Source: Actinomycetales bacterium SN12 (GTDB lineage: Bacteria > Actinomycetota > Actinomycetes > Actinomycetales > Microbacteriaceae). From it: DNA of 64,000 bases. The stretch spans positions 118,286 to 182,285 of the forward strand of contig PJCV01000006.1 of NCBI GenBank assembly GCA_002837415.1. The letters run 5' to 3'. A program made the position numbers and the translations under genes. Below the pieces are notes generated by a model. It was not told where the DNA came from. It saw nothing but the letters and a program-made list of their open reading frames with translations, and made no database searches. This document shows positions 15,321 through 24,542 of this stretch, in pieces (the stretch's first letter is position 1; each line of letters starts with the position of its first letter).

Positions 15321-17291
15321 TCAGCCGAGCTCTTCGGTGAGCTCGAACCAGCGCAGCTCGAGCTCGTCGACCTCGTCCTGCTGCGCCTGGATCTGCTGCA
15401 TCCGCTCTCCCAGCCCTGCGTAGTCGGACTGGTCGTGATCGGCGAGAGCGTGCTTGGCCCGCTCGATCTGGTCGTTGAGCTTCTGCATTCGCCGCTCGAG
15501 GGCGGCGACCTCCTTCTCGGCCGTGCGACGAGCAGCCCCCTCCAGCCCGGATGCCTTCGCCGGGGTCCCTTGAGCGGGCGCGCCTCCGGAGTGCGACGCC
15601 GCCTGCTCGCGCTTCTCGAGTTCGCGCAGCCGCAGATACTCGTCGATCCCGCCGGGGAGGTGCCTCAGCCGCCCGCGCAGCACGGCGTACTGCTGATCGG
15701 TGACCCGCTCGAGGAAGTACCGGTCGTGGCTGACCACCAGCAGCGTGCCGGGCCAGGAGTCCAGGAGGTCCTCGATGGCGGCGAGCATGTCGGTGTCCAT
15801 GTCGTTGGTGGGCTCGTCGAGGATGAGCACGTTCGGCTGGTCGAGCAGCACGAGCAGCAGCTGCAGTCGGCGCTGCTGACCGCCCGAGAGGTCCTTCACC
15901 GGGGTGGACAGCTGCGCCGAGGTGAAGCCGAGGCGTTCCAGCAGCTGCCCTGGCGTGAGCTCTGCCGCCCGTGAGGACTGGGTCCCTGAGCCTGCCGAAG
16001 GGCCGAAGGTGTACGAGGTGCGCAGGCCGTCGATGACTGTGCGCACCGGGTCGTTCCAGTGCTTCTCGAGCTCGTCGATCCGCTGCGTGAGGGTGCGCAC
16101 CTGCACGGTCTTGCCGCGCTTGACGCGCCCGCTGGTGGGCTCGACGTCGCCCGAGACCAGTCCGAGCAGGGTGGACTTGCCCGCGCCGTTGACACCGAGG
16201 ATGCCCGTGCGCTCGCCGGGTGCGATGCGCCACTCGACATCCTGCAGCACGGTTTTGACCTGGGTCCCTGAGCCTGCTCCACCCTGGGTCCCTGAGCCTG
16301 CTCCACCCTGGGTCCCTGAGCCTGCTCCACCCTGGGTCCCTGAGCCTGCTCCACCCTGGGTCCCTGAGCCTGCTCCACCCTGGGTCCCTGAGCCTGCCGA
16401 AGGGTACGAGACTCCGGCGTCGAGCAGGTCGACCACGTCCTTGCCCAGTCGCGACACCGCCAGCGACTGCAGCGAGACGGAGTCGCGGATCGGCGGCACG
16501 TCGGCGATCAAGGCGTTCGCGGCGTCGATGCGGAACTTCGGCTTGCTCGTGCGCGCGGGGGCACCGCGGCGCAGCCAGGCGAGCTCCTTGCGGGCGAGGT
16601 TCTGCCGCTTCGCCTCCGACGCTGCGGCCATCCGGTCGCGCTCGACGCGCTGCAGGATGTATGCGGCGTAGCCGCCCTCGAAGGGCTCGACGATGCGGTC
16701 GTGCACCTCCCACGTCGCCGTGCAGATCTCATCGAGGAACCAGCGATCGTGTGTGACGACCAGCAGCGCGCCGGCGTTCTTCGACCAGCGGCTCTTGAGA
16801 TGCGCGGCGAGCCAGGTGATCGCCTCGACATCGAGATGGTTGGTGGGCTCATCGGCGAAGATCAGGTCCCAGTCCTGGATGAGCAGCTGGGCCAGCTGGA
16901 CCCGACGACGCTGCCCGCCCGAGAGCGAGCCGATCTGCGCGTCCCACGGGAGGTCGGTCAGCAGCCCCGCGATGACGTCCCGGGTGCGGGCATCACCCGC
17001 CCATTCGTGCTCGAGCCGATCCCCAACGACCACCTGGCCGATGGTCATCGCATCGTCGAGGCGGTCCTGCTGCTCCAGCACTCCCACCCGCAGCCCGCCG
17101 CGGCGGGTGACTCGTCCGGAGTCCGGTTCGAGGACGCCGGCGAGCAGCTTCATGAGGGAGGACTTGCCGTCGCCGTTGCGACCCACGATGCCGATGCGGT
17201 CGCCCTCATCGACTCCGACCGTCACCGAATCGAAGACGACCTTGGTCGGGTACTCCAGGTGCAGGGCCTCGGCCCCCAGTAGATGTGCCAT
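15321..17291 (-). CDS. ABC-F family ATP-binding protein with in-frame repeat insertions
   Basis: The product is 656 residues with two ABC domains and no membrane part. NBD1 has GRNGDGKSS, SLSGGQRRRVQLAQLL and DEPTNHLDVEA; NBD2 has [22 protein letters not shown] and DEPTNDMD. ABC-F proteins act on the ribosome in translation rescue, control or antibiotic protection. Two features are unusual: residues ~297-344 are six copies of an 8-residue Gly-rich unit (AGSGTQGG-type) encoded by a 24-bp tandem repeat, and another single copy sits in NBD2 near residue 431. The ATG at 17291 has TAGCCT seven bases upstream, so it is probably leaderless. A C-terminal coiled coil rich in Glu/Arg/Gln follows NBD2. 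Confidence 0.9.
   Translation of the reverse strand: MAHLLGAEALHLEYPTKVVFDSVTVGVDEGDRIGIVGRNGDGKSSLMKLLAGVLEPDSGRVTRRGGLRVGVLEQQDRLDDAMTIGQVVVGDRLEHEWAGDARTRDVIAGLLTDLPWDAQIGSLSGGQRRRVQLAQLLIQDWDLIFADEPTNHLDVEAITWLAAHLKSRWSKNAGALLVVTHDRWFLDEICTATWEVHDRIVEPFEGGYAAYILQRVERDRMAAASEAKRQNLARKELAWLRRGAPARTSKPKFRIDAANALIADVPPIRDSVSLQSLAVSRLGKDVVDLLDAGVSYPSAGSGTQGGAGSGTQGGAGSGTQGGAGSGTQGGAGSGTQGGAGSGTQVKTVLQDVEWRIAPGERTGILGVNGAGKSTLLGLVSGDVEPTSGRVKRGKTVQVRTLTQRIDELEKHWNDPVRTVIDGLRTSYTFGPSAGSGTQSSRAAELTPGQLLERLGFTSAQLSTPVKDLSGGQQRRLQLLLVLLDQPNVLILDEPTNDMDTDMLAAIEDLLDSWPGTLLVVSHDRYFLERVTDQQYAVLRGRLRHLPGGIDEYLRLRELEKREQAASHSGGAPAQGTPAKASGLEGAARRTAEKEVAALERRMQKLNDQIERAKHALADHDQSDYAGLGERMQQIQAQQDEVDELELRWFELTEELG
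15980..16002 (+). repeat. dispersed repeat copy inside ABC-F NBD2
   Basis: The + strand reads GGGTCCCTGAGCCTGCCGAA followed by GGG. It is one base different from the copy in hrpA. On the coding strand it reads in frame as PSAGSGTQ within the second ABC domain. Confidence 0.85.
16261..16404 (+). repeat. six-copy 24-bp tandem array inside the ABC-F gene
   Basis: Six exact-length 24-bp units begin TGGGTCCCTGAGCCTG. The first five end CTCCACCC and the sixth ends CCGAAGGG, the dispersed-repeat ending. The total is 144 bp, a multiple of three, so the reading frame is kept. It looks like local expansion of one dispersed-repeat copy. Confidence 0.92.
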
Positions 17292-17371
17292 CACGTCAAG
17301 GCTATGCCGTACCTGCTCTGCATCCGCCCAGCGTCGAGGCCGATGAGACCCACCGGATCGGTGCTCGCGGC

Positions 17372-18766
17372 TCAGCGGATGCGGCCGCGGCGGCGCACGA
17401 CGCTCTGCAGCGTGTCGCGCACCGGCGCACCGAGGACGAGACCGAGGGATGCTCCGGATGCCAGGGCCAGACCGATCGCGCCCGCCTGCAGCAGGTCGGC
17501 GAACCCGAGGATGAGCGCGATCGGATCGTCCTCCGCCTCCACGATCCCCAGCAGGCCGCGGTACACGACCGACCCTGGCACCATCGGGACGATGGCCGCG
17601 GTGGTCACCGCGATCGACGGGACGTGCAGGCGGTGCGCGATGAGCGACCCGACGAAACTCGCGATCAGCGCGCCGGCCGCGCTGGCGACAGGGACGCCGA
17701 ACCCGCCGGCCGCGCCGGCGCTGAACCCGCCCCACGCGATCGCTCCGAGCACGGCTGAGACGAGGATCGTGCGCGACGTCGCGCCATTCCATACGGCGAC
17801 GGTCACGGCGATCAGCACGACTCCCGCCACCTGCATGGAACCGGGGCCGAGCGCCGGCGGCTCGGTCGAGAGCGTGAAGCCGATCCCGAGCCGCTGCGCG
17901 AGAGCCACGCCGCCCACGATGCCGACGACGACGCCGAGGGTGAGCAGCGCCAGATCCAGGATGCGTCCGCCCGCGGTGAGCGCGAAGCCGTCGATCGCGT
18001 CCTGCGCGGCTCCCACCACAGACATCCCCGCAAGCATGAGCACGATCCCGGCCGCGACGATCACGGCGATGCTGGCCTGGTCGAAGGGCGCGATGCCCTG
18101 ACTGCGCAGCGAGTTGGCGGCGGCGGCGAACGCGGTGACCACGAGCGCGCCTGCGGCCTGGGCGAAGAAGAAGGGCAGGTGCATCCGAGTCATCCACCGC
18201 TGGGTCAGGGCGGCGCCGCACGCGGCGAGAAAGGCGATGAGCGTGGTGATCCACGACGCACCGAAGAGCAGACAGACGCCGACGGCGAGCAGCCCCTGCG
18301 CGAGCACGATCACGGTCGGCCGGTAGCGGAAGGGCATGCGCCGGATGGCATGGAAGCGCACCCGCGCCTCCGGCAGGGCCAGCCCCGCCTCGATATCGAC
18401 CACGAGGGCCTGCAGCTGCTGCAGCTTCGCGTGGTCGGGAACGGGGGCGCGCACCACGCGGATGGCCGTGAAGGGCGGGTCGGACTCGCCGCCCTGATAC
18501 GACACGGCGATCGAGTTGAAGGTGATGTCCACGTGCACCGGCCGGATGCCGAGGGCGGCGGCCACGCGCGTCGCGGAGAGCACCACCTCGTTCGCGGCCG
18601 CTCCGACCGCGATGAGGGCTTCGGCGATGCGCATCGCGAGCTCGATCACGCGGCGGGCATACATCTCGTCGACCGAGAGAATGGCCTGGGTCTCGGGGCG
18701 CGAGGCTGCGTCGACGCGGATCGCCTCGACCAGACGCGCACGCCAGTTCTTCTGTGCAGCCATCAC
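17372..18766 (-). CDS. ThrE-type threonine/serine exporter family protein
   Basis: The 464-residue protein has a cytoplasmic N-terminal ThrE region (HVDITFNSIAVSYQ and similar, ~75-90) and then about ten membrane helices in two blocks (ThrE and ThrE_2). C. glutamicum ThrE exports Thr and Ser; small-peptide or other substrates are possible here. GGATGGAG precedes the ATG. It ends 80 bp before the ABC-F start and may share no transcript with it, since ABC-F has its own promoter box. Confidence 0.85.
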   Translation of the reverse strand: MMAAQKNWRARLVEAIRVDAASRPETQAILSVDEMYARRVIELAMRIAEALIAVGAAANEVVLSATRVAAALGIRPVHVDITFNSIAVSYQGGESDPPFTAIRVVRAPVPDHAKLQQLQALVVDIEAGLALPEARVRFHAIRRMPFRYRPTVIVLAQGLLAVGVCLLFGASWITTLIAFLAACGAALTQRWMTRMHLPFFFAQAAGALVVTAFAAAANSLRSQGIAPFDQASIAVIVAAGIVLMLAGMSVVGAAQDAIDGFALTAGGRILDLALLTLGVVVGIVGGVALAQRLGIGFTLSTEPPALGPGSMQVAGVVLIAVTVAVWNGATSRTILVSAVLGAIAWGGFSAGAAGGFGVPVASAAGALIASFVGSLIAHRLHVPSIAVTTAAIVPMVPGSVVYRGLLGIVEAEDDPIALILGFADLLQAGAIGLALASGASLGLVLGAPVRDTLQSVVRRRGRIR

Positions 18767-18805
18767 TCCATCCTCACACGCGCCGAAGCGGGCAGAGCTC
18801 CAGGA

Positions 18806-20029
18806 TCAGAGCCGTGATGCCGCGGCGGAGGGGTCGTTCAGCACCGCCTCGAAGGCGAGCTCGGCGGGCGCGATCTGCATGAGGTGCGATCGCATGCGGG
18901 CGCGCTCGAGCCGGACGGTGCGACCCTCCGACCCCACCGGATGCAGGCGCACCGCTTCTGAGAGCCGCTCGCGGCTGGTCGCCAGCAGCACGCCCAGATA
19001 GCCCGAGAGCACGACCATCTCGGGCGCGAACGCGTTGACGAAGTTCGTCAGCGCCACCGAGAGCACGTCGACCTGCCTGGCGACCTCGGCGAGCACGACC
19101 GGGTCGCGCACGATGCCCAACTCGATGTCGAGCTCGTCCTCGTCGAGTCCTCGGCGACCGAGAAGGGCGAGCACGGTCGCCGGGTTCACCTCCACCTGCA
19201 GGCATCCACGGCGTCCGCAGCTGCACAGGGAGCCGGAGGGGTTGACCACGGTATGACCGAACTCGCCGGCGAAGCCCGAGGTGCCGCGCAGCAGTGATCC
19301 GTCGAAGACGAGTCCGCCGCCGATGCCGTTCATCGAGCCGCTCAGGTAGAGCACGTTCCCCACCCCGCGGGCCACACCGAAGTGCGTCTCGGCCATCGCA
19401 CCGACGCTGGCATCGTTGCCGACGGCCACTGGCATCCGGAGGGCGTCGCTCAGGCGATGCGCGAGCTGCTCACGCCGCCAGTTCAGAGACGGCGACAGCA
19501 GCACCGTGCCCCGCGAGTCGACGAGCCCGGGCACCGCGACGCCTGCCCCGACGAGCCGGTAGTGGCGATCGATGTCGGCCCGCATCCCGTCGACCAGCGA
19601 GGACACCACCTGCACGAACCGTCGCGGGTTCGGCGGGGATGCCAGGTCGTGTCGCACGCGCGAGTGCACGGCCGATCCGAGCCCGACCAGCGCCACCGAG
19701 ACTGCACGCGGGTCGGCGACGATGCTCAGCGCCACGACATCATCGTCAGCCGCGACACCGAGGGAGGGGCGCCCCACGCGACCGGTGGGCTTGACCGACT
19801 CCTCCCGCACCAGACGCAGATCGAGAAGCTCCTGCACGAGAGCGGTAACCGTGGAGCGATTCAGGCCCGTGACGGCGCCGATCTCGGACCGCGACTGGGC
19901 ACCGGCCGCGTGCACGAGCTGCAGGACCGCCGAGAGGTTCTGCGCGCGCACATCCTCGTTCGTCGTGCGGGTGATGGCGACAGGCGAGGACGATGCTCCG
20001 CGGCCGACCGCAGGATGATCTGTGCTCAT
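18806..20029 (-). CDS. ROK-family transcriptional repressor
   Basis: The 407-residue protein has an N-terminal winged helix (SRSEIGAVTGLNRSTVTAL near 52-70) and a ROK sugar-binding domain. This has the zinc motif CSCGRRGCLQVEV and the sugar/ATP site region VGNDASVGA. ROK repressors of this form respond to sugars or sugar phosphates. The ATG at 20029 overlaps the stop of the upstream sugar ATPase by four bases, so the two are one operon. The probable target is the divergent sugar-import promoter, where paired direct repeats lie. The sugar is not identified. Confidence 0.9.
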   Translation of the reverse strand: MSTDHPAVGRGASSSPVAITRTTNEDVRAQNLSAVLQLVHAAGAQSRSEIGAVTGLNRSTVTALVQELLDLRLVREESVKPTGRVGRPSLGVAADDDVVALSIVADPRAVSVALVGLGSAVHSRVRHDLASPPNPRRFVQVVSSLVDGMRADIDRHYRLVGAGVAVPGLVDSRGTVLLSPSLNWRREQLAHRLSDALRMPVAVGNDASVGAMAETHFGVARGVGNVLYLSGSMNGIGGGLVFDGSLLRGTSGFAGEFGHTVVNPSGSLCSCGRRGCLQVEVNPATVLALLGRRGLDEDELDIELGIVRDPVVLAEVARQVDVLSVALTNFVNAFAPEMVVLSGYLGVLLATSRERLSEAVRLHPVGSEGRTVRLERARMRSHLMQIAPAELAFEAVLNDPSAAASRL

Positions 20030-21555
20030 GCGCGCTCGACCGCCATATGCGACATGAGCAGCTCCTGGGTGGCGTCCTGCCGGGTGATCTCTGCGGTGAT
20101 CCGCCCGTGCGCCAGGGTGTAGATGCGGTCGGAGAGTCCGATCACCTCGGGCAGCTCGGACGAGATGACGATGATCGCCTTGCCCTGCGCCGCCAGCTCG
20201 TTGATGAACCCGTAGATCTCGTACTTCGCGCCCACATCGATCCCCCGGGTCGGCTCGTCGAGGATGAGGACGTCCGGGTTGGTGAAGATCCACTTGGACA
20301 GGACGATCTTCTGCTGGTTCCCGCCCGAGAGCGCCCCCGTCCGCGACGCGACGCTCGGCGCCTTGATGTTGAGCTTGTACCGGTACGCCTCGGCGACCTT
20401 GCGCTCGCGCACGTCGTCCACGAGCCCGTGCTGGGAGAGCCGTCCCAGCGCCGCCGCCGACACGTTGGACTGCACGCTGGCGAGCAGATTCAGCCCGTCG
20501 CGCCGACGGTCCTCCGGCGCGTAGACGATGCCGTTCCGGATCGCCTCGCTCACCGAACGCAGCTCGATGCGCTCCCCGCGTTTATATGCCGTCCCCGTTA
20601 TGGCCGACCCGAACGACCTGCCGAACACGCTCATCGCGAGCTCCGTGCGACCGGCTCCCATCAGCCCCGCGATGCCGATGATCTCTCCGGAGCGCACGGT
20701 CAGGTTCACGTCGTCGACGACAAGACGCGTCGGGTCGGCCGGATGGCGAACGCTCCAGTTCTCCAGCCGGAAGAGCTCGTCGCCGATGTCCGGTTCGCGC
20801 GGCGGAAACAGGTCGTCCAGCGGACGACCGACCATCGCGCGGATGATCCGCCGCTCGTCTGTCTGGGGATCGTCGGTGCGCATCGTCTCGATCGTCGCCC
20901 CGTCGCGGATCACCGTGATGCGATCGGCGACGCGCAGCACCTCGCGAAGCCGATGCGAGATGAGCACGCAGGTGATGCCCTGGGTGCGCAGCTGCTGCAC
21001 GAGCGCCAGCAGCCGGTCGGAATCGTCACGGCCCAGCGCCGCGGTGGGCTCGTCGAGGATCAGCACGCGCACATCCTTGGCGAGCGCCTTCGCGATCTCC
21101 ACGAGCTGCTGCTTGCCGATGCCCAGGTCACCGGCGCGCGCGGCGGGGCTCTCGTGCAGTCCCACGCGTGCCATCAGCGCAGCGGCGCGCCGATTGACGG
21201 CATCCCGATCGAGCAGCCCGCGGCGGGTGATCTCATTGCCGAGGAAGATGTTCTCGGCGATCGTCAGCTGCGGCACGACCGCGAGCTCCTGATGCACGAT
21301 GACGATCCCCTCGGCTTCGCTGTCCGCGAGGGAGCGGAACGCGACCTGACGCCCTTCCAGCTCGATCGTGCCGTCGAAGCTGCCGTGCCGGTGGATGCCG
21401 CTGAGGATCTCCATCAGCGTGGACTTGCCGGCGCCGTTCTCACCGCAGATCGCGTGCACCTCCCCGCGATGAACGTCGAGGGAGACACCGGCGAGCGCGA
21501 CGACGCCACGGAAGCGCTTCGTCACGCCCGTCATCCGCAGAAGCGGTTCAGCCAT
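20026..21555 (-). CDS. sugar ABC transporter ATP-binding protein (second, orphan copy)
   Basis: This 509-residue tandem ATPase belongs to the XylG/MglA/GguA type. NBD1 has [16 protein letters not shown] and [13 protein letters not shown]2 has the degenerate P-loop [27 protein letters not shown] and [13 protein letters not shown]. The ATG at 21555 has AGAGGTG upstream. It is clearly paralogous to the ATPase at 22986-24542 but has no permease or binding protein of its own here; only the ROK gene follows. It may serve the same permease, serve one elsewhere, or be a duplication remnant that kept all motifs. Confidence 0.9.
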   Translation of the reverse strand: MAEPLLRMTGVTKRFRGVVALAGVSLDVHRGEVHAICGENGAGKSTLMEILSGIHRHGSFDGTIELEGRQVAFRSLADSEAEGIVIVHQELAVVPQLTIAENIFLGNEITRRGLLDRDAVNRRAAALMARVGLHESPAARAGDLGIGKQQLVEIAKALAKDVRVLILDEPTAALGRDDSDRLLALVQQLRTQGITCVLISHRLREVLRVADRITVIRDGATIETMRTDDPQTDERRIIRAMVGRPLDDLFPPREPDIGDELFRLENWSVRHPADPTRLVVDDVNLTVRSGEIIGIAGLMGAGRTELAMSVFGRSFGSAITGTAYKRGERIELRSVSEAIRNGIVYAPEDRRRDGLNLLASVQSNVSAAALGRLSQHGLVDDVRERKVAEAYRYKLNIKAPSVASRTGALSGGNQQKIVLSKWIFTNPDVLILDEPTRGIDVGAKYEIYGFINELAAQGKAIIVISSELPEVIGLSDRIYTLAHGRITAEITRQDATQELLMSHMAVERA

Positions 21556-21605
21556 CGAGATCACCTCTGCGTTGCTCGGCTTCCGGAATGATATCGAATC
21601 GGTCA

Positions 21606-21643
21606 ATTTGTCCGCAGGTTCGACAGATTTATTTGTCCGCAGG
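21606..21643. promoter_or_regulatory. paired 13-bp direct repeats in the divergent sugar-transport promoter
   Basis: ATTTGTCCGCAGG occurs at 21606-21618 and again at 21631-21643, a 25-bp period. The region lies between the divergent ATPase (start 21555) and binding-protein (start 21745) genes. It is the best candidate for the ROK repressor binding site and is AT-richer than its surroundings. Confidence 0.65.
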
Positions 21644-21744
21644 CACGTCAATATGCAATGCTCCCAGAACGGACGCGCGTTCGCGCCTCACCGAGACGAC
21701 TCGGCAGTCCGCTGCATCAAGCCTTTCAAGGAAGAGAGATCGCA

Positions 21745-22899
21745 ATGAGAAAGACCGTCCTGCGCACCTTCGCGGCCACCGGCGCCTTCGCCTTGGCGCT
21801 GGGCCTCGCCGCCTGCTCCGGTAACGAATCGGGCTCGGGTTCCGAGGGTGGCGGCACCGCCGCAGAGGACATCCTCGTCGGCGTCGCCATGCCGACCGAG
21901 ACCTCCGAACGCTGGATCGCCGACGGCGACGCCGTCAAGTCCCAGCTCGAGGACCTCGGCTACGAAGTCGACCTCCAGTTCGCCAACGACGACATCCCCC
22001 GTCAGCAGCAGCAGCTCGACCAGATGATCACCAACGGCGCCGACATCCTCATCGTCGCGTCGATCGACGGCACGGCGCTGGCCACGCAGCTCGACAACGC
22101 CGCCAGCAAGGGCATCCCGGTCATCGCGTACGACCGACTGATCAACGGCACGAAGAACGTCGACTTCTACGTCACGTTCGACAACTACAACGTCGGCGTG
22201 CAGCAGGCGCAGAGCCTGCTGCAGGGCCTCGGCTACCTCGACGCCGACGGCAAGGAGACCGACTCCGCCGACAAGAAGATCATCGAGGTGTTCGCCGGTT
22301 CGCCCGACGACAACAACGCCGGATTCTTCTTCGACGGAGCGATGGAAACCCTGAAGCCCTACCTCGAGGACGGTCGCCTGACCATCGGATCCGGCCAGAA
22401 GGACTTCGACACCGTTTCGACGCTGCGCTGGGACCCGTCCGTGGCGCAGAAGCGCATGGAGGACCTGCTGACCAGCACCTATGACGGTGGCTCGAAGCAG
22501 CTCGACGGTGTGCTCTCCCCCTACGACGGTCTGTCGCGCGGCATCATCACCGCCCTCGAGAACGCGGGCTACGGCTCGACCATCGAGGAGGGCCTGCCGG
22601 TCGTCTCCGGTCAGGATGCCGAGATCGCCTCGGTGAAGATGATCGCCGACGGCGTCCAGTACGCGACGATCTTCAAGGACACCCGCAAGCTGGCCGCCCA
22701 GGCCGTGACCGCCGCGGAGTCCTTCGCCGATGGCGACAAGCCCGAGGCGAACGACACCGAGACGTACGACAACGGCGAGAAGGTCGTCCCGTCGTTCCTG
22801 CTCGAGTCCGACATCGTCGTCACCGACAACATCAAGTCCCTGCTCATCGAGTCGGGCTACTGGACCGAGGCCGAGGTCGCAGCCGGCGTCGCCGAGTAA
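21745..22899 (+). CDS. sugar-binding lipoprotein (ChvE type)
   Basis: The 384-residue protein has a lipoprotein signal (LGLAAC) followed by a Ser/Gly-rich linker and a type I periplasmic-binding fold. [33 protein letters not shown] and VIAYDRLI resemble ChvE/xylose-type multiple-monosaccharide binding proteins. AAGGAAGAGAG precedes the ATG at 21745. It delivers sugar to the ATPase/permease pair encoded next. A strong hairpin follows the gene. Confidence 0.92.
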   Translation: MRKTVLRTFAATGAFALALGLAACSGNESGSGSEGGGTAAEDILVGVAMPTETSERWIADGDAVKSQLEDLGYEVDLQFANDDIPRQQQQLDQMITNGADILIVASIDGTALATQLDNAASKGIPVIAYDRLINGTKNVDFYVTFDNYNVGVQQAQSLLQGLGYLDADGKETDSADKKIIEVFAGSPDDNNAGFFFDGAMETLKPYLEDGRLTIGSGQKDFDTVSTLRWDPSVAQKRMEDLLTSTYDGGSKQLDGVLSPYDGLSRGIITALENAGYGSTIEEGLPVVSGQDAEIASVKMIADGVQYATIFKDTRKLAAQAVTAAESFADGDKPEANDTETYDNGEKVVPSFLLESDIVVTDNIKSLLIESGYWTEAEVAAGVAE

Positions 22900-22913
22900 C
22901 ACTCGCACGAGCA

Positions 22914-22957
22914 CCACGGGATCCGCCGCGCCACAAGCGGCTCGGCGGATCCCGTGG
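22914..22957 (+). promoter_or_regulatory. intercistronic hairpin after the sugar-binding protein gene
   Basis: Perfect 15-bp arms CCACGGGATCCGCCG (22914-22928) and its complement (22943-22957) enclose 14 nt. It starts 15 bp after the binding-protein stop and ends 28 bp before the ATPase start. It probably causes partial termination or protects the upstream mRNA, giving excess binding protein. Confidence 0.65.
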
Positions 22958-22985
22958 GTCCGCGGTTCCACAGACAGGAGCATCG

Positions 22986-24542
22986 ATGTCCGACGTCATC
23001 CTCCAGATGCGCAACATCACCAAGAACTTCCCCGGCGTGAAGGTTCTCAAGAACGTGAACCTCAGCGTCGAGCGCGGCCGGATCCACGCCATCTGCGGCG
23101 AGAACGGCGCCGGCAAGTCCACCCTCATGAAGGTGCTGTCCGGTGTGTACCCGCACGGCACGTACGAGGGTGACATCATCTTCGACGGCGCCACGCAGGA
23201 GTTCGGAGCCATCAAGGACTCCGAGCGTGCTGGCATCGTCATCATCCACCAGGAGCTGGCCCTCGTGCCCTACCTCTCGGTGGCCGAGAACATCTTCCTG
23301 GGCAACGAGATCATCGGTCGCGGCGGCCTCATCGACTGGCACGAGGTCAACGCGCAGGCCGCTGATCTGCTGGCCCGTGTGGGTCTGAACGAGAACCCGA
23401 CGACGGCCGTCGGACAGCTCGGGGTCGGCAAGCAGCAGCTCATCGAGATCGCCAAGGCACTCACGAAGGACGTCAGGCTGCTCATCCTCGACGAGCCGAC
23501 AGCCGCGCTGAACGACTCCGATTCCGAGCACCTGCTGAGCCTGCTGCGCGACCTGCGCGACCAGGGCATCACCAGCATCATCATCAGCCACAAGCTGGGC
23601 GAGATCGTCGACATCGCCGACTCGACCACCATCATCCGCGACGGCGAGACGATCGAGACGATCGACATGCACGGACCGGATGCCACGCAGGACCGCATCA
23701 TCCGCGGCATGGTCGGGCGCTCGCTCGACAGCCGCTTCCCGGAGCGCACTCCCGACATCCACGAGGAGATCTTCCGCATCGAGAACTGGTCCGTCATGCA
23801 TCCGACGCAGGCCGGTCGCGTGATCGTGGACGACGCTTCGCTCTCCGTCCGTGCCGGCGAGATCGTCGGCATCGCCGGGCTGATGGGCGCTGGCCGCACC
23901 GAGTTCATGATGAGCGTCTTCGGCCGCAGCTACGGCCGGGATGCGTCGGGCAAGGTGTTCCTGCGCGGCAAGGAGATCTCCACCCGGAGCGTGCGGGCCG
24001 CGATCGACAACGGACTCGCCTACGTGTCAGAGGACCGCAAGCAGTACGGCCTCAACCTGATCACGGACATCAAGACGAACATCTCATCGTCGGCACTGGG
24101 AAAGCTCGTCACCGGCGGCGTCTTCGTCGACGGCAACGAGGAGAGCAAGGTCGCGGAGCAGTATCGCCGCGATCTGAACATCAAGTCGCCGACAGTCGCG
24201 CAGATCGTCGGCAATCTGTCGGGCGGAAACCAGCAGAAGGTCGTGCTCGCCAAGTGGCTGTACACCGACCCGGACGTGCTGATCCTCGACGAGCCCACCC
24301 GCGGCATCGATGTGGGCGCGAAGTACGAGATCTACGAGATCATCAACGCGCTCGCCGCCGCGGGCAAGGCCGTGATCGTGGTCTCGAGCGAGCTGCCCGA
24401 GCTGCTCGGACTCTCGGACCGCGTCTACACCCTCGCCTACGGGCGCATCACCGGTGAGCTCCCCGTCGCCGAGGCGACCCAGGAGAAGCTCATGTCGCTC
24501 ATGACCATCGAACCGAACTCCACGAAGGAGGCCGCAGCGTGA
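22986..24542 (+). CDS. multiple-sugar ABC transporter ATP-binding protein (GguA/MmsA type)
   Basis: The 518-residue protein has two ABC domains. NBD1 shows [31 protein letters not shown] and [13 protein letters not shown]2 has [27 protein letters not shown] and [13 protein letters not shown]. It lies between its binding protein and permease, with the stop overlapping the permease GTG. GguA/MmsA family transporters import xylose, glucose, galactose or arabinose; the sugar here is not determined. Confidence 0.93.
   Translation: MSDVILQMRNITKNFPGVKVLKNVNLSVERGRIHAICGENGAGKSTLMKVLSGVYPHGTYEGDIIFDGATQEFGAIKDSERAGIVIIHQELALVPYLSVAENIFLGNEIIGRGGLIDWHEVNAQAADLLARVGLNENPTTAVGQLGVGKQQLIEIAKALTKDVRLLILDEPTAALNDSDSEHLLSLLRDLRDQGITSIIISHKLGEIVDIADSTTIIRDGETIETIDMHGPDATQDRIIRGMVGRSLDSRFPERTPDIHEEIFRIENWSVMHPTQAGRVIVDDASLSVRAGEIVGIAGLMGAGRTEFMMSVFGRSYGRDASGKVFLRGKEISTRSVRAAIDNGLAYVSEDRKQYGLNLITDIKTNISSSALGKLVTGGVFVDGNEESKVAEQYRRDLNIKSPTVAQIVGNLSGGNQQKVVLAKWLYTDPDVLILDEPTRGIDVGAKYEIYEIINALAAAGKAVIVVSSELPELLGLSDRVYTLAYGRITGELPVAEATQEKLMSLMTIEPNSTKEAAA

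Noticed and set aside
16261..16404. CRISPR-like array
   Set aside because: The units are contiguous 24-bp repeats without unique spacers and encode part of a protein.
17292..18254. 977-residue extension of the ABC-F protein
   Set aside because: The upstream part is the ThrE-type gene read in another frame; the protein starts at 17291, with its own promoter box.
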